Positions 17,475-27,352 of a DNA stretch of 64,000 nucleotides are shown one piece after another. The DNA is taken from positions 1 to 64,000 of the forward strand of contig JAGVIE010000031.1 in assembly GCA_020056225.1 (NCBI GenBank). Direction: 5' to 3'. Made by a program: the position numbers and the translations under genes. This DNA comes from Bacteroidota bacterium. Its GTDB lineage: Bacteria > Bacteroidota > Ignavibacteria > UBA10030 > SZUA-254. Numbering within the stretch: the stretch's first letter is position 1; each line of letters starts with the position of its first letter. Under the pieces are notes generated by a model. That model ran no database searches. It had not been told where the DNA came from and saw only the letters and a program-made list of their open reading frames with translations.

Positions 17475-18968
17475 ATGAAGAGAATATTTCCCCCATCTTT
17501 TTATAACCTGGTTACACTTATAGGTGCGGCTGTTGCCGGCGTGAGCCTGGCATTGATTGTATTCCTGATAATTCTGGAAATGTTCGCTGCACAATCGAAA
17601 CCCTATATGGGAATCCTCACTTTTGTTATTCTTCCTATGGTTCTCTTTGTTGGAATAATCCTTATTGCTTTTGGAATTATTCGTGAACATCGAAGAGAGC
17701 GACTGGGGAAACCACACGGTCTTCATCTTCCGCAGATCGATCTGAATAATCCCCATCATCGCGCTGCCTTCACTCTTTTTTCAGTCGGAACATTAGTCTT
17801 ATTGGCTTTCTCAGCATTCGGCAGTTTCAAAGCGTATGAGTACACAGACTCAGATCAATTTTGCGGCGAAATATGTCACAATGTTATGGAGCCTGAGTAT
17901 ACCGCATATCAATACTCACCTCATGCTCGTGTTGGGTGTGTACAATGCCACATCGGGTCGGGCGCCGATTGGTTTGTGCGGGCAAAAATTTCCGGTAGTT
18001 ATCAGGTGTATGCAGTGCTGTTCAATAAATATCCGAAGCCCATTCCCACACCTATCGAAAATCTACGCCCCGCGCAACAAACATGCGAACAATGTCACTG
18101 GCCCAAACATTTTTTTAGCGAAAAGGAACATGTAAATACTTATTATGTTTCAGATGAACATAACACCAAGTGGACATTAAACCTTTTGATGAAAATTGGC
18201 GGGGGAAATATCGAGGCGGGCCCAACCTCCGGAATCCATTGGCACATGAATATTGCACACGAGGTTTCATACGTCGCGCTCGATACGCAGCGGCAGGTTA
18301 TACCCTGGGTGCGCTCCAAAACTCCGGACGGCAAGGAAACAATTTATAGGAATACCGATATTACAATAAGCGATGATTCTCTTAAGAAATCTTTAGTTCG
18401 AAGAATGGATTGCATTGATTGCCATAACCGTCCGACACATATTTATCATCCACCGGCGCGCTCTGTTAATCATATCATGTCGCTTGGATGGATTGATCCA
18501 AAACTTCCCAACATTAAGAGTGTCTCTGTAAATGCGCTCGAAAATCCATATACCGGCAGGCAAAGCGCACTTGACAGTATTAAGCTCGTCATAAATGAAT
18601 ACTATCAGCAGAACCACCCGGATATTGCATCGTCAAAGAAAATAAAAATCGACAGCGCTATTGCCGAAGTGCAAAAAATTTACAACCGCAATTACTTTCC
18701 CGAGATGAAGGTGAATTGGAAAAACTTCAATGACAATATCGGACATTTATTTTATCCTGGATGTTTCCGATGCCACGACGGCAAACATGTCAGCGACGAT
18801 GGAAAAGTTCTCTCAAAAGATTGTAATGTTTGTCATACAATATTGGCGCAGCAATTCGAACAGGATACACTTCGACTGTCGTTAGGCGGAGTCGATTACA
18901 AGCATCCTGTCGATGTAGGCGATGCCTGGAAAGAAACAAATTGTAGCGATTGTCATAATCCAAAATAA
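17475..18968 (+). CDS. NapC/NirT-type heptaheme membrane cytochrome (ImcH-like)
   Basis: A 497-residue quinol-dehydrogenase-type cytochrome. Three N-terminal membrane helices are followed by a NapC/NirT-like region: a first heme site of unusual form CGEICHNVM (CX3CH), then CVQCH and CEQCH, and four more CXXCH sites toward the C-terminus (CIDCH, CFRCH, CNVCH, CSDCH), seven in all. The 'CHNVMEPEYTAY' and 'HARVGCVQCHIG' segments are characteristic of the family. Size, helix number and heme count resemble ImcH of Geobacter, needed for reduction of high-potential acceptors; that analogy is inference. It starts a new gene string after a 110-base gap and is followed 25 bases later by the 8-heme gene. 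Confidence 0.9.
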   Translation: MKRIFPPSFYNLVTLIGAAVAGVSLALIVFLIILEMFAAQSKPYMGILTFVILPMVLFVGIILIAFGIIREHRRERLGKPHGLHLPQIDLNNPHHRAAFTLFSVGTLVLLAFSAFGSFKAYEYTDSDQFCGEICHNVMEPEYTAYQYSPHARVGCVQCHIGSGADWFVRAKISGSYQVYAVLFNKYPKPIPTPIENLRPAQQTCEQCHWPKHFFSEKEHVNTYYVSDEHNTKWTLNLLMKIGGGNIEAGPTSGIHWHMNIAHEVSYVALDTQRQVIPWVRSKTPDGKETIYRNTDITISDDSLKKSLVRRMDCIDCHNRPTHIYHPPARSVNHIMSLGWIDPKLPNIKSVSVNALENPYTGRQSALDSIKLVINEYYQQNHPDIASSKKIKIDSAIAEVQKIYNRNYFPEMKVNWKNFNDNIGHLFYPGCFRCHDGKHVSDDGKVLSKDCNVCHTILAQQFEQDTLRLSLGGVDYKHPVDVGDAWKETNCSDCHNPK

Positions 18969-18993
18969 CTGTAACGATTTCATTGGGTGATAA

Positions 18994-19734
18994 ATGAAAA
19001 AATTTCTGACCAAATTACCAGAACAAGCCGGTCGACTGCTTATTGTGTTCATTGTGTTTATCGCTCTTGTATTACTGGTGAGGTTCCTGCTTCCGGCTTC
19101 ACTAAAAGACCACAACATTCACATTCAAAACACTGTTGCAACGGAAATGTCGCGTCAGGTTCGATACGCCGGATCGGAAGTATGCGCTTCATGCCACGAT
19201 GAATACAACCTGAAGAAAAACGGGTATCATAAAAATCTATCTTGCGAAACCTGCCATGGCACATTGAAGGAACACAGTGAGAATCCTACGGAAATAAAAC
19301 CGTTGGTGCCCCGTCAGCGCGATTTCTGTACTCGCTGTCATGCATTTGATCCTTCAAGGCCCACAGGATTTCCACAAATTAATCCTTCGGCTCATAACCC
19401 GATGAAAGCATGCGTTTCTTGCCATAATCCGCATGATCCAAAACCGCCGAATGTTCCACAGGAATGTCAGGCATGTCATGCAGAGATCGCTCGAACAAAG
19501 GCAATCTCCTCGCACGTAATGCTTGAATGTACAATTTGCCATGAAGTGCCTACACAGCATAAAGTGGCGCCCAGAAATGTTAAAGCGTCCATTCCCGCTG
19601 AACGAGAGTTCTGCGGAAAATGTCATTCGACACAATCAATAATAAAAGAAACTTCCAAGGTTGATCTTGCCACGCACGGTGAAAAATATCTTTGCTGGCA
19701 GTGTCATTACCCACATATGCCTGAGGTAGAATAA
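18994..19734 (+). CDS. Octaheme membrane-anchored cytochrome c
   Basis: A 246-residue protein with an uncleaved-looking N-terminal helix (about residues 16-35) and eight CXXCH motifs: CASCH, CETCH, CTRCH, CVSCH, CQACH, CTICH, CGKCH and CWQCH. The spacing is tight (about 20-35 residues), so most of the chain is heme-binding. Its stop is one base before the start of the Tat FeS gene, and the two are followed by NrfD, Rieske and cytochrome b genes, so it is most likely the c-type electron outlet of that membrane complex. Confidence 0.88.
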   Translation: MKKFLTKLPEQAGRLLIVFIVFIALVLLVRFLLPASLKDHNIHIQNTVATEMSRQVRYAGSEVCASCHDEYNLKKNGYHKNLSCETCHGTLKEHSENPTEIKPLVPRQRDFCTRCHAFDPSRPTGFPQINPSAHNPMKACVSCHNPHDPKPPNVPQECQACHAEIARTKAISSHVMLECTICHEVPTQHKVAPRNVKASIPAEREFCGKCHSTQSIIKETSKVDLATHGEKYLCWQCHYPHMPEVE

Positions 19735-19735
19735 T

Positions 19736-20476
19736 ATGGAAAGAAGAAAATTTGGTAAAAAGCTTTTTACGTTGGTAGTATCAAGCACGGTCTTCGGAGG
19801 ATTACTGAAGAAGGCGAATGCTCAAACTAAAGATTACGATCCGTCGAAACACTACTACGGAATGGGCATTCAAACAAACAAGTGCATAGGATGCGGCAAA
19901 TGCGTTGAAGCGTGTAAGGATGAAAATAACGTTCCGAAGGAACCGTTTTTCTTCCGTACCTGGGTTGAACGTTACACGATAAAGAAAGATGGCGAGGTAA
20001 CGGTACAAAACATCGACTCACGTATTACAACACATCGTGATAATATTTTCGAAAAAGAAATTCTCAGAAGTTTCTTCGTGCCGAAGCTTTGTAATCAGTG
20101 CGATAATCCGCCATGTGTTCAGGTGTGTCCCGTCGGCGCAACATTTAAAACTGAAGATGGTGTAATTATCGTCGATGATGAACGCTGTATCGGGTGCAGG
20201 TATTGTATTCAGGCTTGCCCGTACGGCGCACGCTATCTCCATCCCGAAAAACAGACCGCGGATAAATGTACGTTTTGTTACCATCGAATTACGAAAGGGC
20301 TGCCGCCTGCCTGCGTTGAAGTTTGTCCGTCGCAAGCGAGAATCTTTGGCGACCTGAAGAGCGGTGCAAGTCCGCTGGGAAGATTCAAACGTTTGTTCAA
20401 ATTGCACGTCCTTAAACCATTTCTTAATACTGAACCAAAAGTCTCTTATTCCGATCTTGATGGAGAAGTACGATGA
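19736..20476 (+). CDS. Tat-exported 4Fe-4S protein (NrfC/DmsB-like)
   Basis: A 246-residue iron-sulfur protein with the twin-arginine leader MERRKFGKK, so it is folded before export to the periplasmic face. Four cysteine groups typical of NrfC/DmsB/PsrB proteins are present: CIGCGKCVEAC, CNQCDNPPCVQVC, CIGCRYCIQAC and a fourth group CTFC...CVEVC. These should hold four 4Fe-4S clusters. It is the usual partner of an NrfD-type quinone-binding subunit, and the NrfD gene follows with a 4-base ATGA overlap. No molybdopterin subunit accompanies it, so electrons must leave through cytochromes instead. Confidence 0.92.
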   Translation: MERRKFGKKLFTLVVSSTVFGGLLKKANAQTKDYDPSKHYYGMGIQTNKCIGCGKCVEACKDENNVPKEPFFFRTWVERYTIKKDGEVTVQNIDSRITTHRDNIFEKEILRSFFVPKLCNQCDNPPCVQVCPVGATFKTEDGVIIVDDERCIGCRYCIQACPYGARYLHPEKQTADKCTFCYHRITKGLPPACVEVCPSQARIFGDLKSGASPLGRFKRLFKLHVLKPFLNTEPKVSYSDLDGEVR

Positions 20477-21690
20477 TACAGCCATTACATCAAACATTAT
20501 ACGAATTGTTAAAACAGGCGACAGGATTTATTTATCCGAATGAGATTGAAGTTCACTGGGGAATCCTTGTTGTGGTTTATCCTTACCTGACGGGACTCGT
20601 CGCGGGTGCTTTTATTCTTGCATCGCTTGTTAAAGTTTTCAACGTAAAAGAAGTGCAGTCGGTTTACAGGCTTTCACTGCTGACGGCGCTTGCTTTTTTA
20701 ATTATCGCGCCTCTGCCTTTATTGCTGCATCTTGGTCATCCGGAGCGATCGTTTGAAATATTTCTCAATCCAAATTTTACCTCTGCTATGGCAATGTTCG
20801 GTTTTGTGTACGCCTGGTATCTGATGGTCGTCCTCTTGCTTGAAATCTGGTTTACCTATCGCAAAGATATTATTCTCTGGTCTAAGAACGAGAGATTCAT
20901 GATGCGATGGATTCATAAAATTATCTCGTTATTTTCTACAGACGTCAGCGAAAAGTCTGTCATCTTCGACAAAAAGATGGTTAAAGTTATCACGATAATC
21001 GGTATCCCATCTGCGTTTCTTCTTCACGGATATGTCGGATTCATTTTTGGATCGATTAAAGCAAACCCATGGTGGAGCAGCGTGCTGATGCCGATCGTGT
21101 TTCTCTTTTCTGCGATTGTCTCCGGTATCGCGCTCGTCATCTTAATTTACATGATCGTTACACCGTCGAGAAGACAAGAAATCGATATGGCATGTCTTGA
21201 TAAGATGGCATCTTTTCTTTTCTATGCCGTAATAATTGATTTCTCGCTCGAGCTTCTTGATTTTATTCATAGATTATATGAAAGTGAGGAATCGATAAAA
21301 ATACTCTCGGATTTAGTCATGAACAAACTCTTCATTAGTCTCGGAATCATTCAGGTCCTTCTTGGTATGCTATTGCCCCTTGGTGTGATGGTTGCAATCA
21401 AATTTTTCAGGTTCGACGCAGAATTAAGGAAGTTGTTATATTTCGTCTCCGCAATATTGATTCAATTGGGAATCTTCGCAACACGGTGGAATGTCGTTGT
21501 CGGGGGCCAAATGTTCTCAAAAAGCTTTAGAGGATTAACAGCTTATAAAATGGAGCTAACCGGTTTCGAAGGAATATTCATGGCGCTTCTCCTCCTCGTT
21601 CTTCCCTTTATTGTACTAGCAATACTTGTGAAGATATTACCTCCGTGGGAGCCTGCCCCGGTCAGTGACCTTGAAGCTGTATCAGATTAG
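20473..21690 (+). CDS. NrfD/PsrC-type quinol-oxidising membrane subunit
   Basis: A 405-residue integral membrane protein with about nine or ten hydrophobic helices. It shows family segments such as 'VHWGILVVVYPYLTGLVAGAF' (in parts) and 'PLPLLLHLGHPERSFEIF', the latter matching the conserved loop of NrfD/PsrC proteins. NrfD-family proteins exchange electrons between quinones and a partner FeS protein and may move protons. The start overlaps the FeS gene (ATGA). The downstream Rieske gene follows after 11 bases. Confidence 0.9.
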   Translation: MIQPLHQTLYELLKQATGFIYPNEIEVHWGILVVVYPYLTGLVAGAFILASLVKVFNVKEVQSVYRLSLLTALAFLIIAPLPLLLHLGHPERSFEIFLNPNFTSAMAMFGFVYAWYLMVVLLLEIWFTYRKDIILWSKNERFMMRWIHKIISLFSTDVSEKSVIFDKKMVKVITIIGIPSAFLLHGYVGFIFGSIKANPWWSSVLMPIVFLFSAIVSGIALVILIYMIVTPSRRQEIDMACLDKMASFLFYAVIIDFSLELLDFIHRLYESEESIKILSDLVMNKLFISLGIIQVLLGMLLPLGVMVAIKFFRFDAELRKLLYFVSAILIQLGIFATRWNVVVGGQMFSKSFRGLTAYKMELTGFEGIFMALLLLVLPFIVLAILVKILPPWEPAPVSDLEAVSD

Positions 21691-21701
21691 GAAAATTTAT
21701 C

Positions 21702-22157
21702 ATGAACAAAGAAATATTAACTCAACCGGAACAGAGCAAGCGAAATTTTCTTAAGATTATTCTCTCCGGAGGTCTCGTCGCTCTTGTTGGTTCGATTCTT
21801 TATCCGATCTTTACATTTCTGAAGCCGCCCAAACAGGGCGAGGTCGAAGTTTCGAGCGTAAAAGTTGGAAAGTTGAAGGATATCGAAAAGAACAGTGGTA
21901 CGATAGTAAAGTTTGGAACAAAGCCTGTTTTGCTTGTCCGAACAGAAACCGGCGACCTGCGCGCATTTTCTGCAACGTGCACTCATCTGGATTGTACGGT
22001 GCAATACCGCAAAGACTTCGGAATGATATGGTGTGCATGCCATAACGGCAAGTATGATTTGAACGGCCGCAATGTCTCCGGTCCCCCGCCCCGGCCACTA
22101 AATGAATATAAAGTAGTAGTTCAAGGTGACAATATCTTCGTCTCAAAAAATGTTTAA
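21702..22157 (+). CDS. Rieske 2Fe-2S protein
   Basis: A 151-residue Rieske subunit. The cluster ligands are in CTHLDC and CACHNG, and the 'SGPPPRPL' segment at the end of the fold is typical. The N-terminus (SKRNFLKIILSGG followed by a hydrophobic helix) resembles a Tat signal anchor with KR in place of RR, as expected for a Rieske protein exported with its cluster. It lies directly before a bc-type cytochrome b gene (21 bases), so the two form the core of a bc complex. No cytochrome c1 gene follows; multiheme cytochromes on both sides probably replace it. Confidence 0.92.
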   Translation: MNKEILTQPEQSKRNFLKIILSGGLVALVGSILYPIFTFLKPPKQGEVEVSSVKVGKLKDIEKNSGTIVKFGTKPVLLVRTETGDLRAFSATCTHLDCTVQYRKDFGMIWCACHNGKYDLNGRNVSGPPPRPLNEYKVVVQGDNIFVSKNV

Positions 22158-22178
22158 ATCCAATTTTGTGGTGTCAAT

Positions 22179-23258
22179 ATGAAATCGGCTTGGAATAAAT
22201 TCTACTCTTGGCTTGATGAACGCGTTCAGCTTCAGAACCTCATACAATTCATGGGTAAAAAATACGTCCCGGTACACAGCCATTCGATTTGGTATTATTT
22301 TGGCGGCGTATCGCTTTTCCTTTTTATCATACAGGTAGTAACAGGCATTTTATTACTTCTCTATTATAAAAGCGGTGAGGAATTTGCATTCGAAAGTATC
22401 CACTACATCATGTCTAAGGTGAATTTTGGTTGGCTGATACGTTCGATACATAGCTGGACAGCAAATCTGTTTATTCTGACTGCTATGATACATATGTTCA
22501 GTGTTTTTTTCGAAAAGGCATATCGTAAACCGCGCGAGATGACGTGGATTACCGGCATGTTGATGTTTTTTCTGGCGCTGGGTTTCGGGTTCAGCGGATA
22601 TCTGCTTCCATGGAACGAACTTGCATTCTTTGCAACAAAGGTGGGAACCGATATTGCCGGTGTTATTCCTATCATCGGTAAGCCGCTCATGATTTTTCTT
22701 CGCGGCAGTGAAGAAGTAAACGGAGCGACCCTTTCCCGGTTTTTTGGTTTTCATGTTGCTGTTCTGCCAGGTATCTTTACCGTCGTTCTTGGAATCCATT
22801 TAGTTCTCGTACAACGTCAGGGGATGAGCGAGCCATTAGGACTGGAGGCAAATTCCAAATCCGGACTGAAAACAATGCCGTTCTTTCCGAACTTTCTATT
22901 GAGAGATTTACTTTTTTGGCTTGTAGTGTTGAATCTTCTTGCTATTCTTGCGGTATTTTTTCCATGGGAATTGGGCAAGAAAGCCGATCCGTTCGCCTCA
23001 GCGCCTGCCGGCATCAAACCGGAATGGTATTTTCTTTTCATGTTCCAGACTTTGAAATATATACCTGCCAGATTGCTTGTTATCGACGGTGAGGTTTTTG
23101 GTATACTGCTTTTCAGTTTTGCCGGGCTATTGTGGATGCTTGTTCCTTTCTGGGACAAGAAAAGTAATCGCGGAGAACAAAATCGTTTCATTAACTATAT
23201 CGGGTTATTTGCCGTTCTCTACATTATTTTCTTCACTATTATAGGGTGGTTGCTATGA
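22179..23258 (+). CDS. Cytochrome b of a bc1/b6f-type complex
   Basis: A 359-residue membrane protein that oxidises quinol together with the Rieske subunit. Two His pairs bind the b hemes: '[11 protein letters not shown]...AMIHMF' (13 apart) and '[11 protein letters not shown]...GIHLVL' (14 apart). The Qo-site motif appears as KPEWYF (PEWY). N- and C-terminal halves are in one chain, so it is of bc1 type rather than split b6/IV. The stop overlaps the start of the 11-heme cytochrome gene by the ATGA junction, strong evidence that this cytochrome takes the place of c1. Confidence 0.93.
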   Translation: MKSAWNKFYSWLDERVQLQNLIQFMGKKYVPVHSHSIWYYFGGVSLFLFIIQVVTGILLLLYYKSGEEFAFESIHYIMSKVNFGWLIRSIHSWTANLFILTAMIHMFSVFFEKAYRKPREMTWITGMLMFFLALGFGFSGYLLPWNELAFFATKVGTDIAGVIPIIGKPLMIFLRGSEEVNGATLSRFFGFHVAVLPGIFTVVLGIHLVLVQRQGMSEPLGLEANSKSGLKTMPFFPNFLLRDLLFWLVVLNLLAILAVFFPWELGKKADPFASAPAGIKPEWYFLFMFQTLKYIPARLLVIDGEVFGILLFSFAGLLWMLVPFWDKKSNRGEQNRFINYIGLFAVLYIIFFTIIGWLL

Positions 23259-24739
23259 AACGAGTAATGTTGTTTTTGCTTTCATTTCTTCTTCCCGTGC
23301 TTAGCAATGGTTTCTCTTACGCAGGTGATAAATGTCTCACGTGCCATAAAGGATTGAGCGATAAACCTTCATCGCTGTATTCACACGATATTCATTCATC
23401 AAAAGGAATATCTTGCGCGGGATGTCATGGCGGAAATCAAAACTCTGACGATATGGAACAGGCGATGAGCAAAGAAGCGGGTTTCATTGGAGTGCCAAAA
23501 GGAGATGACATCTCGAAGGTATGTGCCAATTGCCATGCGAACCTGGATAAAATGAAGGAACTTGGTTCCACGCTCCCGACCAACCAATGGCAACTGCTTC
23601 AAACCAGTGTTCATGGAAAATCTTCACTTGCCGGCAGCGAACACATCGTTCAGTGTATTACATGCCATAGCGTGCATAATATTGTTTCTGTGAAAAATCC
23701 AGCATCGCCTGTATATCCATTGAATGCAGTCAAAACCTGTACAAAGTGTCACGCTGATCCGGCATACATGCGGACATATAATCCATCTATACCGGTTGAT
23801 CAATTTGAGAAATACAAGACAAGCGTTCATGGAATGCGAAATTCCAAGGGGGATCCTAAAACAGCCGAGTGCGCAAGCTGTCATGGCGGCCATGATATAC
23901 GCTCGGCGAATGACGTTAAATCTTCCGTGTATGCTGTTAACATACCATCCACGTGCTCACACTGCCACAGCAATGCAGAATATATGAAGGAATATAATAT
24001 TCCTACAGACCAGTTCGAAAAATTTTCGAAAAGCGTCCACGGAATAACACTGTTTCAAAAGCGCGATGTTGCCGCACCCGCGTGCAACGATTGCCATGGA
24101 AACCACGGCGCAACGCCGCCCGGTGTTGAATCGATATCGAAGGTCTGCGGAACATGCCATGCTTTAAATGCAGAATTATTTTCTTCCAGCCCGCACAAAA
24201 AAGTTTTCGACGAGAAAAAACTACCCGAATGCGAAACCTGCCACAGCAACCACGAAATTATCGCGGCGACCGAAAAACTTCTTGGCGCGACACCCGGGGC
24301 GGTTTGCAGTCGATGCCATAGCGAGAACCAAAATCCAAAAGGATATGTTATTGCAAAAGCGATGAGGCATCTGACGGATAGCTTGGAATCGTCGGAAAAC
24401 TACGCGGGCGCTCTTGTAACCGATGCAGAACAAAAAGGAATGGAAATTTCAGAGGCAAAATTTAAACTCCGCGATATTCATCAGGCACGATTGCAAACAC
24501 GCACTATGGTGCACTCATTCAATAATGAAAAATTTAATGAAGCCGCGGTGAAAGGATTATCGACCGCATCTTTTGTTGCCGGTGAAGCTCAACATGCTAT
24601 TGATGAATACTATTTTAGGCGGTGGGGCTTGGGCATAGCAACGTTGATTATATCAATTGTCGGTATTGCGCTGTATTTGACTATAAGAAAAATCGAGATT
24701 AAACAACAAAATAAGAATAATGGAATCAAGGAAAATTAA
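23255..24739 (+). CDS. 11-heme membrane-anchored cytochrome c
   Basis: A 494-residue protein. After a signal peptide ([10 protein letters not shown]...NGFSYAGD) eleven CXXCH motifs follow, from CLTCHKG to CSRCHSE, with repeated '[10 protein letters not shown]'/'[10 protein letters not shown]' blocks before the heme sites. After the last heme comes a long helical region (about residues 365-455) without hemes, then a C-terminal membrane helix ('[17 protein letters not shown]') and a charged tail. Translational coupling with cytochrome b by ATGA indicates a stoichiometric subunit of the Rieske/cytochrome b complex, probably its electron acceptor. Confidence 0.9.
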   Translation: MKRVMLFLLSFLLPVLSNGFSYAGDKCLTCHKGLSDKPSSLYSHDIHSSKGISCAGCHGGNQNSDDMEQAMSKEAGFIGVPKGDDISKVCANCHANLDKMKELGSTLPTNQWQLLQTSVHGKSSLAGSEHIVQCITCHSVHNIVSVKNPASPVYPLNAVKTCTKCHADPAYMRTYNPSIPVDQFEKYKTSVHGMRNSKGDPKTAECASCHGGHDIRSANDVKSSVYAVNIPSTCSHCHSNAEYMKEYNIPTDQFEKFSKSVHGITLFQKRDVAAPACNDCHGNHGATPPGVESISKVCGTCHALNAELFSSSPHKKVFDEKKLPECETCHSNHEIIAATEKLLGATPGAVCSRCHSENQNPKGYVIAKAMRHLTDSLESSENYAGALVTDAEQKGMEISEAKFKLRDIHQARLQTRTMVHSFNNEKFNEAAVKGLSTASFVAGEAQHAIDEYYFRRWGLGIATLIISIVGIALYLTIRKIEIKQQNKNNGIKEN

Positions 24740-24742
24740 TTT

Positions 24743-26977
24743 ATGAATCTTGGACATATAAGCATATTAATCGCATTCTTTGTATCGCTCGGTGCGACGG
24801 TTGCATTCATCAGAAATGAACAAACAAAGCTTCGGGCAATACAAATCGGTCGGCAGAAAATTGCTTCTCGTTTATATTATGCTTCAGTAGCTGTAAGCTT
24901 GATTGCATCTGCAATATTGTGGTATGCATTCTTCACACATCAGTTTCAATACTCATATGTAAACGGCTACAGCTCGAAAGACCTTCCGTTGATTTATTTA
25001 ATTTCCGCCTTCTGGGGAGGTCAGGAAGGAACATTTCTGCTCTGGGCTTTATTTGTCGGTCTGATGGGATTATTCTTTCTAAAAAAATCAAACGGAGACG
25101 ACAACCATGCAATGGCGGTTGTGAGCGCTTTCTCTGCATTCCTTTATCTTCTATTGTTAATTAAAAGTCCGTTTGAATTGATAACACCTGTTCCACTCGA
25201 CGGAAGAGGTTTGAATCCGCTGCTGCAAGATCCGTGGATGGCAATTCATCCGCCGATTCTTTTTGTGGGATATGCGGCGGCTACTTTTCCATTCGCTCTG
25301 GTCATCTCCGGATTAGCAAGAAGGAAATACGATCATTGGGTTAACGCTGGTTTTCCCTGGACGCTTTTTGCTTCAGTTTCTTTGGGCGCCGGCATCATCA
25401 TCGGTGGTTTCTGGGCTTATGAAGTTCTTGGTTGGGGCGGATATTGGGGATGGGATCCGGTTGAAAACTCATCGCTCGTTCCCTGGATAGTTATGCTCGT
25501 TTCAATTCATGGACTTGTTGTGTTCAAAGCAAAAGGGTCGCTTCAGCGCACAAATATGTTTTTAGCCATTATCACTTTCATTCTTGTATTGTATGCAACG
25601 TTTCTTACACGCAGTGGTGTGCTTGCAGATTTTTCGGTTCACTCATTCGTAGATTTAGGAATCAACAATTATTTGATGGGTGTGATGGTAGTAAGTATTG
25701 CATTGGGTTTTGGTTTATTGGCAACACGGTTTAGTGAAATCAAATCACCCAAAGTTGACATATCGAGCTTGAATCGAGAGTTATTATTATTATTAAGCAT
25801 GTACGTTTTAGGCGCAGCGGCACTGTTCACGTTTGTTGGAATGTCATCGCCAATTCTAACCGGTTTATTTGGCAAAGCTTCGCAGGTTGATATATCTTTC
25901 TACAATAAAGTGAATCTTCCGGTTGCAATAGCTATTGTTTTACTGTTAGGAATTACACCATTCATGAGCTGGGTAGAGGATAAGAAATTAATTTTCTTAA
26001 AAAGATACTCGATGTCGTTTGCGCTGACAGCGCTTTCATGCGTTATCGCCTATGTTGCCGGTGTAACATCGTTCACATTGTTATTGTTTGTTGGCGCTTC
26101 AGCGTTCGGTCTTATTTCTAATGTAATAATAACATTCAGGCAATATCGTTCCGGCTGGCTGAATATCGGTGGACCACTCTCGCACATCGGCGTTGCGTTG
26201 ATGCTTATTGGCATTGTCGGATCGGGCAATTTTGATGAATCAACACAGTTGATTTTAAAACAGGGCGAGCCGCAAGCTGCGTTTGGATATAATTTTACAT
26301 TTAAAGGTGTTCCCAATCCAGACGCACTGAAGCCAATAATGGATATAGAAGTTTCTGATGGAAAAAGTTCTTTTACCGCCCAACCTAAATTATACTTTAG
26401 TCAAATAAATCAAGCCGTTATGCGCGAGCCGGATATAAAAGTACTGCCGTTAAAGGATTTATATATTTCTCCGCTCGAGTTGAAAATAGATGAGCAACAA
26501 CACCAGCACAACCCAATGCTTGAGATAGCTAAGGGTGATACGAAAGAGATGTTGGGATATAAAATTACATTCACGAAGTTTGATGTTGGACAACACGCTG
26601 AAATGGGCGCTATGTCTGTCGGAGCAGTGCTTAACATAGAAGCAGGCGGAACAATGCATGAGGTTATTCCAACATTGACATTTGATAAACAGAATGGCAG
26701 ACAACCGATACCGGCAGAGTTACCGATGCTTAGCGGATATACAAATCCAGATATGAAACCTCATGTTACTTTAAATGCATTGAGTGTAGAGGAAAAGAAG
26801 ATCATGCTCGAATTCCATGGTTTCACGCAACCGCACGAAGAACCGCAAGCAGCTCAGGCGCTTGTTGTCGATATCAGCATCAAGCCGTTGATGATGGTTA
26901 TATGGACGGGCGTTGTTTTAATTATCCTCGGAACATTGATAGCATGGAGAAGAAGGATGCTTCAAAAGACTGAATGA
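24743..26977 (+). CDS. ccmF: Cytochrome c heme lyase CcmF (system I)
   Basis: A 744-residue integral membrane protein that attaches heme to apocytochromes c. The heme-handling WWD motif is present as 'WGGYWGWDPVENSS', flanked by helices with conserved His residues ('AIHPPILFVGYAAA' before and 'SIHGLVVF' after) as in CcmF. A large periplasmic C-terminal domain (about residues 500-710) precedes a last helix. It follows the 11-heme gene by 3 bases and closes the block. The other Ccm genes are not in the window. Heme sites with CX3-5CH spacing in the neighbourhood raise the question of whether this lyase tolerates variant motifs. Confidence 0.9.
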   Translation: MNLGHISILIAFFVSLGATVAFIRNEQTKLRAIQIGRQKIASRLYYASVAVSLIASAILWYAFFTHQFQYSYVNGYSSKDLPLIYLISAFWGGQEGTFLLWALFVGLMGLFFLKKSNGDDNHAMAVVSAFSAFLYLLLLIKSPFELITPVPLDGRGLNPLLQDPWMAIHPPILFVGYAAATFPFALVISGLARRKYDHWVNAGFPWTLFASVSLGAGIIIGGFWAYEVLGWGGYWGWDPVENSSLVPWIVMLVSIHGLVVFKAKGSLQRTNMFLAIITFILVLYATFLTRSGVLADFSVHSFVDLGINNYLMGVMVVSIALGFGLLATRFSEIKSPKVDISSLNRELLLLLSMYVLGAAALFTFVGMSSPILTGLFGKASQVDISFYNKVNLPVAIAIVLLLGITPFMSWVEDKKLIFLKRYSMSFALTALSCVIAYVAGVTSFTLLLFVGASAFGLISNVIITFRQYRSGWLNIGGPLSHIGVALMLIGIVGSGNFDESTQLILKQGEPQAAFGYNFTFKGVPNPDALKPIMDIEVSDGKSSFTAQPKLYFSQINQAVMREPDIKVLPLKDLYISPLELKIDEQQHQHNPMLEIAKGDTKEMLGYKITFTKFDVGQHAEMGAMSVGAVLNIEAGGTMHEVIPTLTFDKQNGRQPIPAELPMLSGYTNPDMKPHVTLNALSVEEKKIMLEFHGFTQPHEEPQAAQALVVDISIKPLMMVIWTGVVLIILGTLIAWRRRMLQKTE

Positions 26978-26979
26978 GT

Positions 26980-27069
26980 TGTAGAGTCCGATTCTTACTT
27001 GTCCGCCTCTGGTGGAAATCGGACAACTCAGGAATGCCGTGAAGTCCATTTTAAGAAATGGACTCTACA
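26980..27069. repeat. Foldable palindromic element after ccmF
   Basis: A 90-base element bounded by perfect inverted repeats TGTAGAGTCC (26980-26989) and GGACTCTACA (27060-27069). Inside are two further hairpins: GTCCGATT / AATCGGAC (about 26986-27025), enclosing a TCCGCC...GGTGGA palindrome at 27002-27015, and AGTCCATTT-TAAG-AAATGGACT with a 9 bp stem just before the right end. The outer and inner stems share bases and are mutually exclusive. It could be a REP/MITE-like repeat or a structured 3' end; no protein is encoded. Confidence 0.55.
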
Positions 27070-27095
27070 CAAGTTTCTCTAGAAAAAATCGAAAG

Positions 27096-27122
27096 CCCTA
27101 CCGATAGTCGGTGGGGGTTTTT
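27096..27122 (+). terminator. Rho-independent terminator downstream of ccmF
   Basis: Stem CCCTACCGA (27096-27104) pairs with TCGGTGGGG (27108-27116, one T-G pair) around a 3-base loop and is followed by five T's. It is about 120 bases after the ccmF stop and is a convincing end for the 15 kb cytochrome block. The remaining 230 bases up to the ATPase gene hold only a GTGG...CCAC palindrome near 27293-27311. Confidence 0.75.
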
Positions 27123-27352
27123 GATTTCATGCCTTTCTCACCGTTCTCTGTGTTTAAATGTTTCATCGCTGAGGCGCGGAGGAAACGGGGGGAAATTTAA
27201 AATCCTTACTTTTTTATCATGTTGCAAGTGAGCTACAATTTTTCTACATATTTGACTCAGTATCTTGATTTTGTTTTTCCCGGATCACGAGGTGGTGGAT
27301 AATCCGCCACTGAGTGGTTGATTATCATCCATTGATTTATTATATTGGATGC

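Noticed and set aside
14321-24433. Many long antisense open frames opposite the multiheme genes (for example 14321-14797, 20018-20497, 22353-22799)
   Set aside because: They are mirror effects of the repetitive Cys/His codon pattern; no signal, domain or ribosome site supports them.
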